A stretch of DNA of 64,000 nt. Source: Agapetus fuscipes (Eukaryota; Arthropoda; Insecta; Trichoptera; Glossosomatidae). The notes beneath the pieces are model-generated. The model searched no databases. It had not been told where the DNA came from and worked only from the letters and a program-made list of their open reading frames with translations. Below are positions 31,781-41,498 of this stretch, piece by piece. How positions within the stretch are numbered: the stretch's first letter is position 1; each line of letters starts with the position of its first letter. The stretch covers positions 3,782,001 to 3,846,000 of the forward strand of contig OX637353.1 of the NCBI GenBank assembly GCA_951799405.1, read 5' to 3'. Position numbers and translations under genes: made by a program.

Positions 31781-32280
31781 TGGAATTTGTAATTTTTGTT
31801 TTTTACATTAGTTGCACAAAAATCACCGAAATTTATTTCTTGTACTGCTTCATTTAAAGTAGTGCTTCATTTAAGCTGTCATAAAAGAATAAAAGATAGC
31901 ACTGTTTGTATTGCAGTTTTCGTACATAATGTTTTACCGCGTGCTTATTGAAATTCGGATGAAAATGCACGTAAGGAATTTTTTTTTTTTTTGATTTTCG
32001 GAAATATGCACAAAAAATGTATTGCTTTGTTTACTTCCTTATATACTTAGCCATCATTAAAAAATATAAAAATGCATTTTTTATGTTTCGTTGTTGCACA
32101 AAATTCCATACCGTAAAATGTGCATTTACTGTGAAGAACTGGGGTATGTGGTCAATTTTTATGTATTTTTTAGTAGTTTTACGTATGCTTTATTTGTTTG
32201 GATTATTTAATTTATTTAATTTTTACTTTAATTACATTTTAATTAACTTTTTATAATTATTTTTATAATGTGGGGAAATT
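31781..32280. other. Non-satellite part of IR-2
   Basis: AT-rich sequence between the array and the right terminus. A frame at 32017-32256 gives a hydrophobic peptide without motif. No gene supported. Confidence 0.4.
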
Positions 32281-32338
32281 CAATTTTTCCCAACTGTCAG
32301 GCTGGCACCTGTCAGGCTGTCTTCACACCGGTGACAAG

Positions 32339-32513
32339 GGCTCAGTTTAGACACACGAAATTTTTTTGAAAAAGTTTCGATAGTGACGTCAAGCAAGATG
32401 GCCGCTCCGCAGTGACAGTTGCTGGCAATTTTGATATTATGATGATTTTTAAAAAATGCCGCATGACCCGCTTATTTCGTAATGTTGGTCAGACTGAGTT
32501 GTCAGACATTTCA
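32339..32513. mobile_element. Harb-1 fragment truncated by IR-3
   Basis: Starts with GGCTCAGTTTAGACACACGA and follows the Harb-1 end (ATGGCCGCTCCGCAGTGACA, AATTTTGATATTATGATGAT) up to TTGTCAGACATTTC. It stops where the left arm of IR-3 begins. The missing remainder is not found beyond the right arm. Confidence 0.8.
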
Positions 32514-33459
32514 CGAGACGTTCGCGCCAGTAGGCTCTTGGCTGGGGAACCGGAAACCCATGAATGGTGGTAAATTAAAATTGGCTGCAAGGCGGTAAAT
32601 TTAAATTGGCTGCAGTTTGAAAATATTATTCTGAGTATTAAAATCATGATATTATATAGCCGTTATTATAATAGCGGTAAATTTGAATTTGTTGCAGTTT
32701 GAAAATATAAAGCTTAGTATTAAAATAATATAATTAGGTATTATTGCAAAAATGTCTTTCAAATTTAAATTAAATTAAAATTTATTTTCACTAAATTTTG
32801 TATTTTTAGTTAGGCTTTTGGCTGGGGAACCGGAAATATATGAATGGTGGTAAATTTAAATTGGCTGCAGTTTGAAAATATTAATCTGAGTATTAAAATC
32901 ATGTTATTATATAGCCTTTATTATAATGGCAGCAAATTTAAATTTGTGGCAGTTTGAAAATATAAATCTTAGTATTAAAATTATGTCATTAGGTATTATT
33001 GCAAAAATGTCTTTCAAATTTAAATTAAATTGATTTTTTTTTGTAATAGATTTAGTATTTTTTTAGCTATTAAATATATACTACTATTGTGAGTAAATGG
33101 ATGTGTGTGTGTGAGTTTCTGCAATCTATTTATTGTAAAGGTAAATGTGCACAACTATTTTTACCTATTTGTATCTTATTTATTACTTTACTTATTTTTA
33201 TGAGTGAAACTAATTTTATTATTTTAGAATCTTGGTATCTTTTAATGTCAGCATGTAATTGGAGCAATACGTAATTTTATTTATTTTCATATTTTTTTAT
33301 ATTCTGAAGTATCCTATCCATTATTGTATTGTTCTAAATAAATAAATAAAAATGTGATTATATGGCCCATATATAACGCCGCCAAATTTAAATTCAAAAT
33401 ATAAATCAGTTATCTTTAAATTTTAGTTTTATAATCCCGTGATTCAATAGCCCTTATTT
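32514..33459 (+). repeat. IR-3 left arm (about 950 bp)
   Basis: Outer end CGAGACGTTCGCGCCAGTAG, inner end CCCGTGATTCAATAGC. The arm contains two internal repeats of about 300 bp, each starting GGCTGGGGAACCGGAAA and ending near TTTCAAATTTAAATTAAATT. It recurs in reverse at 41499-42470. Confidence 0.9.
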
Positions 33460-34264
33460 TTAAAGTTAAACTTAAGCGTGTCGTCTTTTTAATTGATATT
33501 AATTTTACAAGTGTATGTGGTCACTATCATAATATTGTTTTGACAAACGTGAGGTTAAGGGGGATTTGAGACCCAAAACAACTTTGGCTGTTCAAAAAAA
33601 AAAATATATGGTCGTCTTCCTGTATATTTAAACGAAATGAAAATATTTTTTTTTTTTTTTTTTGCCTTCCAATCAGCTGGAAATATGCAAAAAACTATTT
33701 AAAAAAGGCTCATTTTCCAATGCAACTCACGTTTCTTTTATTAATATTTCAAATCCAAATATTCAATTTAATGATAGAGTATGTATTCAGCTAAATTACC
33801 AGGATTTCCGAAAATTCATTATTTACTTAGTTACTGAGTTATTAATTTTTTTGAAAATGTATTTACGTAATTTTTTTTCGTACGCGTTTTAAGTTCCTCG
33901 GAGTAATTTTCCAAAAAAATCACATCGTGATTAAATTAAAGAAATATTTTTAATTATTTTCGTAAATTTTTCATTTGTTTAACTTAATCAGCTAATTTTA
34001 TATTTTTGTACTGTTTTATTTTTTGCACAGATGGCGGTTTCTTCCCCGTTTGGGTATTTTGCCGATTGCAATGGCGGACGGAATATAAAACGGCGACCGA
34101 ACCGCTAATGTATCATTATGATACTGCATAAACAATATATGTATGAGTATATATGTATAAAAAAAACTCCGAGCCATGGAAAAGAGTAATAATAGGAATT
34201 CCAATGGAATTAATAATATTGCGGCAGCCGGCGAAACACACTTTACTATCTCGTTTCATGCATT
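33460..34264. other. Unassigned interior of IR-3
   Basis: Frames at 33662-33892 (76 codons) and 34016-34204 (minus, 62 codons) have no recognisable motif. GATGGCGG and CAATGGCGGACGG words near 34030-34080 resemble 5' UTR or promoter DNA, but nothing supports a gene. Confidence 0.35.
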
Positions 34265-34289
34265 ACTCTTCATAAATCTATTTTAAAAA

Positions 34290-34745
34290 CACATCCTTAA
34301 CACAGCCTTACACCAACTGGGTCTTGCTTGAGAATTGTCGCTTATGATTTTAGCTGATTATTGAGTTCGTTGACAAAATATAGGTTTCTATTTAAGGCTG
34401 ACCCCCTATGCTATACAAACTTAATTCACTTTTGCCAATCACACCACGTATTAGGGAATGGCAGCAGAGGGCCTTTCCTAATGGGCAAGAGAGAGGGCGG
34501 TGGTGGAGGTGGCCTTGCGTCAACCACTTAGGTTTCCAAGCTCCCAATGGGCCTGAATGGAAGGTTGTGAGTTCGAATCCCGGCGGAGCACAAAAAATAT
34601 TGCATTTATATTTTCAAATTTGCTCTTCGCTGGGTTGAAAAATTCATACACCTTTACCAATGACCGGTCACCAAAGGTCTATCCAGCTTTACAGCAACTG
34701 GGTCTTGCTTGACAATTGGCGCTTTGTAGCGACGACGACCAAGCT
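34290..34745 (+). repeat. SINE-B fragments
   Basis: A short 3' piece at 34305-34350 (CTTACACCAACTGGGTCTTG) and a longer copy from about 34550 with GGTTGTGAGTTCGAATCCCG (B box), GCTCTTCGCTGGGTTG, ATGACCGGTCACC and GCGCTTTGTAGCGACGAC. The tRNA 5' half is lost. Confidence 0.72.
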
Positions 34746-34746
34746 C

Positions 34747-34998
34747 GTAAAAAGTTCGATAGCTCAATTGGTAGAATGCTTGCATTCCATGCCGAGAGCA
34801 AGGGTTCGATCTCAAGGTTTACTCAGACTTCACAACAAATGAGAACCAGCCCCCTCGGGAGCTGGAAAACCCCCACTTCAACTGAAGTGGTTGGTGTAAA
34901 TCTGGTCCCCTTACCTGTAAAAATAAAAAGGCTCGGAATCGCCCCATGGGACAACGCAGGCAAGAAGTTACACAATATGTGTAGCTTAGTTGCGTTCT
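34747..34998 (+). repeat. SINE-C copy, internally deleted
   Basis: Good tRNA-like head: TAGCTCAATTGGTAGA (A box) and AAGGGTTCGATCTC (B box). It then skips to the AAGGTTTACTCAGACTTCAC body and ends GTAGCTTAGTTGCG. Confidence 0.78.
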
Positions 34999-35076
34999 GT
35001 GCTCCACCGGGAATTGAACTTACGACCTTCCGATTATGAGTTGGAAGCGTAACCACTAGACTACGGACCGATCTTT
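34999..35076 (-). repeat. tRNA-like sequence, SINE-B-type head
   Basis: On the minus strand: GGTCCGTAGTCTAGTGGTTA, an anticodon-arm-like stretch, and AAGTTCAATTCCCGGTGGAG ending in an acceptor-like AGCAC. It has a tRNA-like length of about 72 nt but belongs to the SINE-B head family. I do not call it a tRNA gene. Confidence 0.5.
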
Positions 35077-35470
35077 AGCACGCATTAGGAAAAAAATCAC
35101 GAATTCTAAGATTATAATATTATTAATGATATTATAATAAAAATGGAATTCAAGTTTTTACCCGAACAAATAAGAAATATTATTACGTAGGTATTATATA
35201 ACAAGTAGGTAGGTACCTTTTGTAGTATTTTGGCAGTTTCTTCGAGTTTCTGGGTCTCCATACTATTATTATTTGAAATGCACGTGTTCAACCATTTAAT
35301 ACGTTAGGGCTGTCAAAAATATATTGTCTTCATGCGTGAAATAAATTTAAAAATATTTTTTCGTTACTTTGGCTTAGCTTAAAATCTATAATCTATAAAG
35401 CCCTATTGCCATTTAAGTACGGCATATATTTAATGCATAACCTCACATGTTGTACAATAATAGTAAAAAA
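35077..35470. other. No gene or known repeat
   Basis: AT-rich DNA with a few GTAGGTAGGTACC words near 35200. No coding frame. Confidence 0.45.
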
Positions 35471-35471
35471 T

Positions 35472-35768
35472 ATAATATTAGGATGATTTATTCGATGAGC
35501 GCTGTTTTAGTGTCAATCCAACCCTTTCTCCCTCGAGCCCTCTGCGAGCTTGGTCGTCGCTGTAGAAAGCTCCAATTCCCATGCAAGACCCAGTTGTTGA
35601 AAGGCCGGATCGATCTATTGTGACCGACCTTTGACAGAGACATTAATTTTGCAACCCAACGAAGCGCCAATTTTAAAAATGAAACCTTTTTTTGTGCTCC
35701 GCCAGAATTCGAACCCACTTCCTTCCAATCTGGATTCAAAGTTTTGACCACTAGACTGCGGACCGGTG
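35472..35768 (-). repeat. SINE-B, full length without the 5S part
   Basis: Minus strand: head GGTCCGCAGTCTAGTGGTCA, B box GTGGGTTCGAATTCTGGCGG, the conserved body, and the AAATCATCCTAATATTAT tail. It is the best single reference copy in the window for the SINE-B layout. Confidence 0.85.
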
Positions 35769-35925
35769 TGCCTTTTTATGTGTAGGTTCCTACAAAATAA
35801 ATAAAATCTCACATGGACATGAACATAGCAACTCTTAACGCCGTGTTTTGAAATCGGGGTGGCAATTGCAAAAGTGAACCAAGTTTTTTTCAGTACGGGG
35901 GTAAGCCTCATACCAAACAACTAGT
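35769..35925 (-). repeat. SINE-A fragment
   Basis: Diverged copy: TGGACATGAACATAGCAACT, AATCGGGGTGGCAATTGC and GGGGTAAGCCTCATACC boxes. Confidence 0.65.
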
Positions 35926-35927
35926 TA

Positions 35928-36182
35928 ATCTAATCTAATCTAAGTTGCAAAGATATGTTACATTGGAGATTCACATTACATGCATTCTCACAACCAGACA
36001 TGTACAAGTTCGCGCTTGCACATGCCTCATGTGAGCCTACAACATAAAAACCAAATCTCAAATGGACATACACCCTGCAACTCTTGCCGTCCTTCCCTGT
36101 AACAGGGGTGACATTGGCAAAGTGAACCATTTTTACAGCATGGGTGGTCAGCCGCATACCAACCTATAAGTCAAGGAACAGT
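35928..36182 (-). repeat. SINE-A, full length
   Basis: TTAATCTAATCTAATCTAAG tail to CCTATAAGTCAAGGAAC. Very similar to the copy at 3328-3568 (both share the ATGTTACATTGGAGATTCAC variant), so these two form a young pair. Confidence 0.88.
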
Positions 36183-36632
36183 TAAGATTAATAAATAAAG
36201 GCATTATTTTCTGTAAACTTAACTCCTCTTGATATCTCTTTAATATTAATTTATCTTGACAGACTGCATTTGCGTCAACCCTCGTATAGTAGGAGGCAAG
36301 GACAGAGTGAAAAAAATATGTGGATGTGTTAGTTTGTGCAGCGGTGTGAGAAGAAATATTTTATAAATTCTCTATTTTATTATTATTATTGTCATGTCCA
36401 TCTGTGGGAGACTGATGACATTAATATTAGCAAAACAATGCTTACTTTTTTTAGTTTTCGACATTTACCAACAGATCTAGCCTTTTACGAATTTCGTGTA
36501 TCTATAACTTGCCGTTAAGTAGTGTGAATACTGTCGTGTGTTAGGTGCGTACAGTTTTTTAGTTTTGAGTGTCAGCCGCTGAGCTTGAGATAATATATAA
36601 AAATATTTTGTTTGTTAACTGAAATCTTTGAC
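36183..36632 (+). other. Possible 5' flank of the zinc-finger frame
   Basis: No repeat is recognised. It ends with a GTGTCAGCCGCTGAGC stretch and runs into the ATG at 36633, so it may be promoter or 5' UTR, but nothing proves transcription. Confidence 0.3.
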
Positions 36633-36951
36633 ATGGAGAAAAATATTATTTGCGTGAAGTGTAATACAAAATTTACCTTAAAAAATAATCTCTTTGCCCA
36701 CATACGAAGTAAGCACGACAAGGATCCAGTTGCACATAAACCTAAAACGATAAAAAAAAGTGTGTGAGACATGTGGAGTACATTTCGCGAAGATGGCAAA
36801 TTATTATCGTCATGTAAATACTTATCATGGAACACCGGCTACCAAGAGGAATAATAGAATTGTTTGTCCGATTGAACTTTGCGACGTGTCTTTTTTTAAT
36901 TATCAATCCCTGAGAATTCATTTGAATTCGAAAAATACGACACGCTTCTAA
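36633..36951 (+). pseudogene. C2H2 zinc-finger protein, N-terminal part, frameshifted and cut short
   Basis: From ATG 36633 the frame encodes a finger of the form C-x2-C-x12-H-x4-H (ICVKC ... HIRSKH), then meets TGA at 36765. A second finger continues in the +1 frame from 36760 (VCETC ... HVNTYH), and a third starts with C-x4-C (VCPIELC) and a single His before the frame ends at 36951. The shift lies in an eight-A run at 36752-36759, so it could be one extra A or a sequencing slip. The end is caused by the SINE-A-type tail of LINE-A inserted at about 36950. Such proteins usually bind DNA in the nucleus. It may be a host gene exon, a gene copy carried inside IR-3, or a relic; I cannot name an orthologue. 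Confidence 0.55.
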
Positions 36952-37734
36952 TCTAATCTAATCTAAGCTGCAAAGATATATATCATTTAAGATTTAAATT
37001 AAATGCATTCCCACAAGCAGATATGTATAATTTCGCGCTAACACATGCCGCATGTGGACCTACAATATAAAAACCCAATCTCAAATGAACATAAGCCTTG
37101 CAACTCTTGCCGTCCTTCCCTGAAACAGGGGTGACATTGGCAAAGTGAATCAATTTTTTATATTATGGGTGGTCAGCCGCATAACAACCTATAAGTCAAG
37201 GAACATATATGACAAATTACATTTTTTAAATCAATAAATAACAATATATACATGGAAATAAAAAAAAAAACTAAATCATAAAACCAATTTCACTTTAACA
37301 AACCCTAGCCGCCAACATCACAGATCAACCGCCATTTATTTCTATCCTAGCATACTTCTTTCATTTCCTCCAGAGTCATAACCCAGATAGCATTTTAAAC
37401 TTGCATCTGACTTGCAACAAGTTTGATGTGTCAAAAGTGAAGGCTTGCTGCAAGTTCGCCATGGCAAGTATATACACTTGAGGCAAGTTTGAATCAAACT
37501 TTCTAGTTTCCCAGCAACAAGCTTGCAGGAACTTTGTCATAACAAAGTTCCCGCAAGCTTGTTATGACAAATTTGCCAAATGTTTGCTTCTGCAAATCAT
37601 ATACATTTTTTTATAATATTTAAAAAAACAAAATTAGAATAAAAAGATAAAATATTTTAATTTTATTTTATTTACAGTTCGCTTATAGTAGTAACAAAGT
37701 TTTATAATAATCACATCATCATCATCATTGGCAC

Positions 37735-38045
37735 GACCTCCCTCAGCAACCGCTGCCACCGCTGTCTATCCAACGTCTTCCTCCTCCAGCCCCACTGCAC
37801 GACAATCCGCCACGACTTCATCCAGCTATCTTGAACGTGGTCTTCTCACTGTCCGCCGTCCCTCCGGGTTCGTCATTACAATCGTCTTCTCCAGGCTATG
37901 ATGGTCTAATTGCTGAATGTGCCCCAGCCAATGCAGTCTGTTGACCTTTATTGAGCGGACCACATCAGCGTCCTGGTACAGCTTATACAATTCGGAGTTA
38001 TATCTTCTTCGCCATGTTTCTAGTCACACTCAGGTACATTATTCC
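37735..38045 (-). pseudogene. LINE ORF2 C-terminal fragment (RTE/craniofacial-type)
   Basis: The minus strand reads YNSELYKLY, then DVVRSIKVNRLHWLGHIQ, with RRTVRRPRS nearer the end and a CATCATCATCAT repeat beyond. The RLxWLGHI motif after the RT domain is common to RTE-like and related LINEs. A frame break occurs near the end. Confidence 0.6.
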
Positions 38046-38377
38046 CCTAGCCCCGTTGCTTTGTCTCTCGGCTCTGTAACAAAAAAACAAGGATATTTTT
38101 AGTAATTATATTACAAATCATTTATAATTAAGGATGTAATATACACTAAGTACTGATTTCATTATAAACAGTTTTAATTTTCTTTTTAGAAATTTGTTCC
38201 ACGGTACTCCGTTTTCTTTGAAATTATTAAAGCAAATATTATAAAATACCAAGATCGGATTGCCCTGTAAGGAGTTATTTATGGAAACACATAAAAATAT
38301 AATATCCGATGAATAAATTTTAACTGTGTACTTATTTTTATTGCAAATAGGATGATACTTCTTTATGGAGTCAGACG
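38046..38377. other. Unassigned AT-rich spacer
   Basis: Lies between two LINE fragments inside the 3158-bp element. No coding frame or repeat is recognised. Confidence 0.4.
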
Positions 38378-38825
38378 CTACACAATTTTTGCCCAGTGTC
38401 GCGCAGCTTTCACCGCTCTATCGTTACCCTCTATTAGGTCGGCCAGTGTGCAGCTTGTTGGGCAGGCCGAACAGATCCGAAGATGATCCATGAACGGTTG
38501 GGCTCCGCATTCACAGAGCGTGGTGCCATCTTGATGTAAGATTGCCCAGGTCATCATGTTACAATGCGCTCTGCCAACACCCGTTCTCAACCTGTTTAGG
38601 GCCCTCCATAGAGACTACTCACGATCCTGTCCAGGTGGGAGCTTCTCGCTCGGCTGCACAAAGTTATCAGGTCGCTCCAAATTCCACAGACACAGTCTCT
38701 CCCACGCCAGCTCCATAGTCAATCGGTGCACAGAGCTCAAGAAACTGTGACGCCACAATGTCCAAAAAGGCAGTGCTGTAGATTCTTCAGGGATTTTTGT
38801 TGTCAACCCTCGAGGCCTCAAGGGA
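38378..38825 (-). pseudogene. LINE ORF2 C-terminus with Cys-His motif
   Basis: A minus-strand frame has LNRLRTGVGR just before 38590 and then CECG ... HLRICSACP. This RTGVGR plus C-x-C-G ... H ... C pattern ends the ORF2 proteins of Jockey- and R1-type LINEs. An upstream frame (38615-38821) continues the protein with one in-frame stop between. It is a relic. Confidence 0.65.
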
Positions 38826-38889
38826 GAGGAACTGAAACAAGTGTAATAACAATTAGTAACTGTTGGGTGTTCTTTGAAGCTTCTAAATA

Positions 38890-38945
38890 AATCTTGAGGT
38901 ATGATTCACACTAAAACAGCGCTCATCAAAGAAATTATCCCCATA
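38890..38945 (+). repeat. SINE-B 3' tail fragment
   Basis: CTTGAGGTATGATTCACACT, AAAACAGCGCTCATCAAAG and an ATTATTATT-like run match the end of SINE-B. Confidence 0.55.
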
Positions 38946-39004
38946 TTATTATTGTTATCCGGGGCTTAGTTTCCCTAGCCACGGACATCATATTATATTA
39001 TAAG

Positions 39005-39258
39005 TCTAATCTAATCTAAGCTGCAAAGATATATATCATTTAAGATTTATATTAAATGCATTCCCACAAGCAGATATGTATAATTTCGCGCTAACACATG
39101 CCGCATGTGGACCTACAATATAAAAACCCAATCTCAAATGAACATAAGCCTTGCAACTCTTGCCGTCCTTCCCTGAAACAGGGGTGACATTGGCAAAGTG
39201 AACCAATTTTTTATAGTATGGGTGGTCAGCCGCATAACAACCTATAAGTCAAGGAACT
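39005..39258 (-). repeat. SINE-A, full length, young
   Basis: Nearly identical to the LINE-A tail at 36950-37205, including ATATATATCATTTAAGATTT-like and TTTCGCGCTAACACATGCCG words. It ends at AAGGAAC with no LINE sequence beyond, so here the unit moved without the rest of the LINE. Confidence 0.88.
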
Positions 39259-39851
39259 GTGTACTGCCAGTTTTACAGGCCAGTTTTGTAGTTTTGTTTG
39301 GTTTTGTTTGGCACAGGCCAGTTTTACAGGTTTTACTGCCAGGAATAAGTACTGCCAGTTTTATCAACACACATCAAATGGCTTCATCGAACTAATTTTG
39401 CAACTTATTTTCACAGAATATGTCACATTTAGGTTACAAACAACTTTGCTGAAATTTACTTTCAAATTTTTACGTGAAAATATTTGAAATAAATAAAAAC
39501 GTAAGTTCAAAAAGTTAGTGCCAAAATCTAGATAATACACATTTCTTATTTCTACAAAAAGTACATCAAACACGTCCTACTAAGTATTCAAAAGGAAATA
39601 GTTTTACATACCTGGTAAATATGATGTAGGAACCATGCCGAAACATTTTAAAAGACGTAAGTACATTACTAATCGTCAAATAAACACGTATCTGATTCCT
39701 TTAACTTCCGTATTGAAACAATGAGGTACATAACAAAGGCGACTGGACATTATAAAACGCAAAATAACAAAAATGTAAGAAATTCACAAAGCGAGCTTGT
39801 ATACAAATAATGGCGGCCGGCCACCCGCCGTGCACCCGCCACGCGCGGTCG
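39259..39851. other. Unassigned, with short GCCAGTTTTACAGG repeats
   Basis: 39265-39365 repeats ACTGCCAGTTTTAC and CAGGCCAGTTTT words irregularly. The remainder has no gene. A GC-rich patch at 39810-39860 precedes the hAT-like MITE. Confidence 0.4.
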
Positions 39852-39859
39852 CGTGGGGG

Positions 39860-40125
39860 TAGGGATACCAGATGAAAAATTTAAAATTCCTGACAAAAAG
39901 CCTAATTTCCATAGAAAGTCCTGACATTTTGTTGCAAACGTAATTAAACACTGCGTACTTACTTAATAAGTACAAAGCTAAAGCAAAAACAAATATTTCA
40001 AACTAACTTGTGTTTCAAATATTTTTCTATGCTTTGACTATTAAAAAATTGAAAAGTCCTGATACTTCCGAAATCCGGTCGCAATCCCGACAAGAGCCTG
40101 AAAATCCTGACGTATGGCAGCCCTA
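39860..40125. mobile_element. hAT-like MITE with 8-bp duplication
   Basis: Ends TAGGGATACCAGATG and CGTATGGCAGCCCTA are imperfect inverted repeats. CGTGGGGG flanks at 39852-39859 and 40126-40133. It is 266 bp with TCCTGACA words inside both ends. Confidence 0.85.
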
Positions 40126-40269
40126 CGTGGGGGGTCTCTCGTGACGTCATTTCAAAGTTGTTTGAGAAACAGCCACAGAGAGAGTAAAATTCAGAAATAA
40201 TGTTGCCAAAACCAAAATATGCCCAAAGATTTCTAGGCATGCGCGTCACAATCTGTCAACTCGTGTCTG

Positions 40270-40355
40270 ATCAGTGCTGCCGCTGGGAAAAAAGTCACGA
40301 GATTTAAAAAAAGCAAAATAGCAAAATCGATAAAACGGCAACACTGCTAATCGTA
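40270..40355. repeat. Possible tiny hAT-type relic
   Basis: CAGTGCTGCCGC and ACGGCAACACTG form imperfect inverted ends about 80 bp apart. No duplication is evident. Confidence 0.35.
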
Positions 40356-40530
40356 TTTTTGACAGCCCGTCACGCAAGTTTGTATCAAACAAAAAGCAAA
40401 CTTGTTTATTCATATTTGAAACATGATGCAAAATGCAAGCTTGCAGCAATATTGCAATAAACTTATTTTGTCATATTTGACATGACAATGTAAAATCAAG
40501 TACAAATCAAACTTGCAGCAAACTTACCTG

Positions 40531-41498
40531 CTATCTGGGAACCTTCTTCATACAAGCTCTTCTTTTATTATGACTCTGGATATTCCATTCATTCGCAATT
40601 TCGGATATTTGGTCCATCCATACCTTTCTCGGTCTTCCTCTACCACGACATCCATCTATTCTACCAACATATACTTTCTTCGTCAGTCTTTCCTCATTCA
40701 TTCTCTCCATATGCCCAAACCATCTTAACAAACTTCTTTTAATCTTCACTTTCACACTTTCTTTTGCACCACATTCTTTTCTTACAAAATCATTCCTCAC
40801 CCTGTCACTCCGTTTTTTCCCAATCATACTTCTTAGAAAGTCCATTTCAACAGTATGGACTTTACTAATTTCACTTTCATTCACCGTCCAGGCCTCGCTT
40901 CCATACATCAAGGTGGGTAAAAGTATGCCACTGCGTACCGCCAATCGAGCATTTTTAGATATGTTTTGATTTTTGGCGATACAAGCTGTGGCACCCAGTA
41001 CACACCTGCCCTTCATTACTCTTCTTTCAAGTTCACCTGTCATTCTTCCATCTTTCTCAAACTTACTTCCCAAGTATACAAACTCATTTACCACATCAAC
41101 ATTCATTCCGTTTATTCTAAATTCGTAGTTCGTATTTTCTTCATTTCTTTCAAAAATCAAAACTTTCGTCTTACTTGCATTCAATTTCAAATAATTACCT
41201 AGCAGAGCTTCGTTCAATCTAGAGAGCATCGTTTGCAATTCTACTGCTGAGTCCGATACAAGAACAGCATCATCCGCATACAGTAGAACACTCACTTTGC
41301 TCTCTCCTATCATCAATCCACAATCATTAAGTCTAGCATCTCTGACACACTTGTCCATGACTATGTTAAATAGCCATGGGCTCATCACGCATCCTTGCCT
41401 TACACCCTTAAAAAGTTCAAACCATTCACTATACTCATCATCAATACGAACACATGCTATACTATTTTCATAGTTTGCATGCACCGCACCTAGGAGAG
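40531..41498 (-). pseudogene. LINE-A ORF2, reverse-transcriptase part
   Basis: About 315 codons without a stop. Motifs in order: GVRQGCVMSPWLFNIVMD (palm), LLYADDAVLVSD with the catalytic ADD, NASKTKVLIF, VYLGSKF, YGSEAWTV, LLRWFGHMERM and GRGRPRKVWMD. This is the C-terminal two thirds of a non-LTR reverse transcriptase. The endonuclease and N-terminal RT are missing at the IR-3 boundary. The C-terminus after MKKV is replaced by the TIR element that begins at 40539 on this strand, so the last residues of the open frame are foreign. The clade is not settled. Nearly intact coding suggests a fairly recent copy. Confidence 0.82.

Larger units (their letters stand above)
29220..32328. mobile_element. 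IR-2: TIR-bounded element filled with an inverted satellite
   Basis: The ends are inverted copies of GTGTGAAGACAGCCTGACAG, extending to about 40 bp with a second AGCCTGACAG inside each end. The 3109-bp interior is mainly a tandem repeat with a unit of about 170 bp. No target duplication is obvious and no transposase frame exists. The superfamily is undetermined. Confidence 0.75.
37382..40539. mobile_element. 3158-bp TIR element inserted in LINE-A
   Basis: Ends CCCAGATAGCA and TGCTATCTGGG are perfect 11-bp inverted repeats. The uninterrupted LINE at 4912-4920 shows the empty site; comparison gives a 2-bp AA duplication, or a mutated TAA. About 200 bp at each end is packed with CAAGTTTG, CTTGCAG and AACTTGC words in both orientations, like subterminal transposase-binding repeats. 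The interior carries pieces of two other LINEs, a SINE-A and a hAT-like MITE, but no transposase. Confidence 0.8.
36950..41498 (-). mobile_element. LINE-A copy, 5'-truncated, split by a TIR insertion
   Basis: Read on the minus strand: RT-coding part 41498-40540, then after removing 37382-40539 the ORF2 C-terminus and 3' UTR (37381-37206), and a SINE-A segment (37205-36950) with a TTAGATTAGATTAG tail. The same order at 4793-5346 shows that the SINE-A unit is the LINE tail. The 5' end stops exactly at the IR-3 right arm. Confidence 0.82.

Noticed and set aside
34999..35076. tRNA gene
   Set aside because: Cloverleaf-like but part of the SINE-B head family; arms contain mismatches. A tRNA scan would decide.
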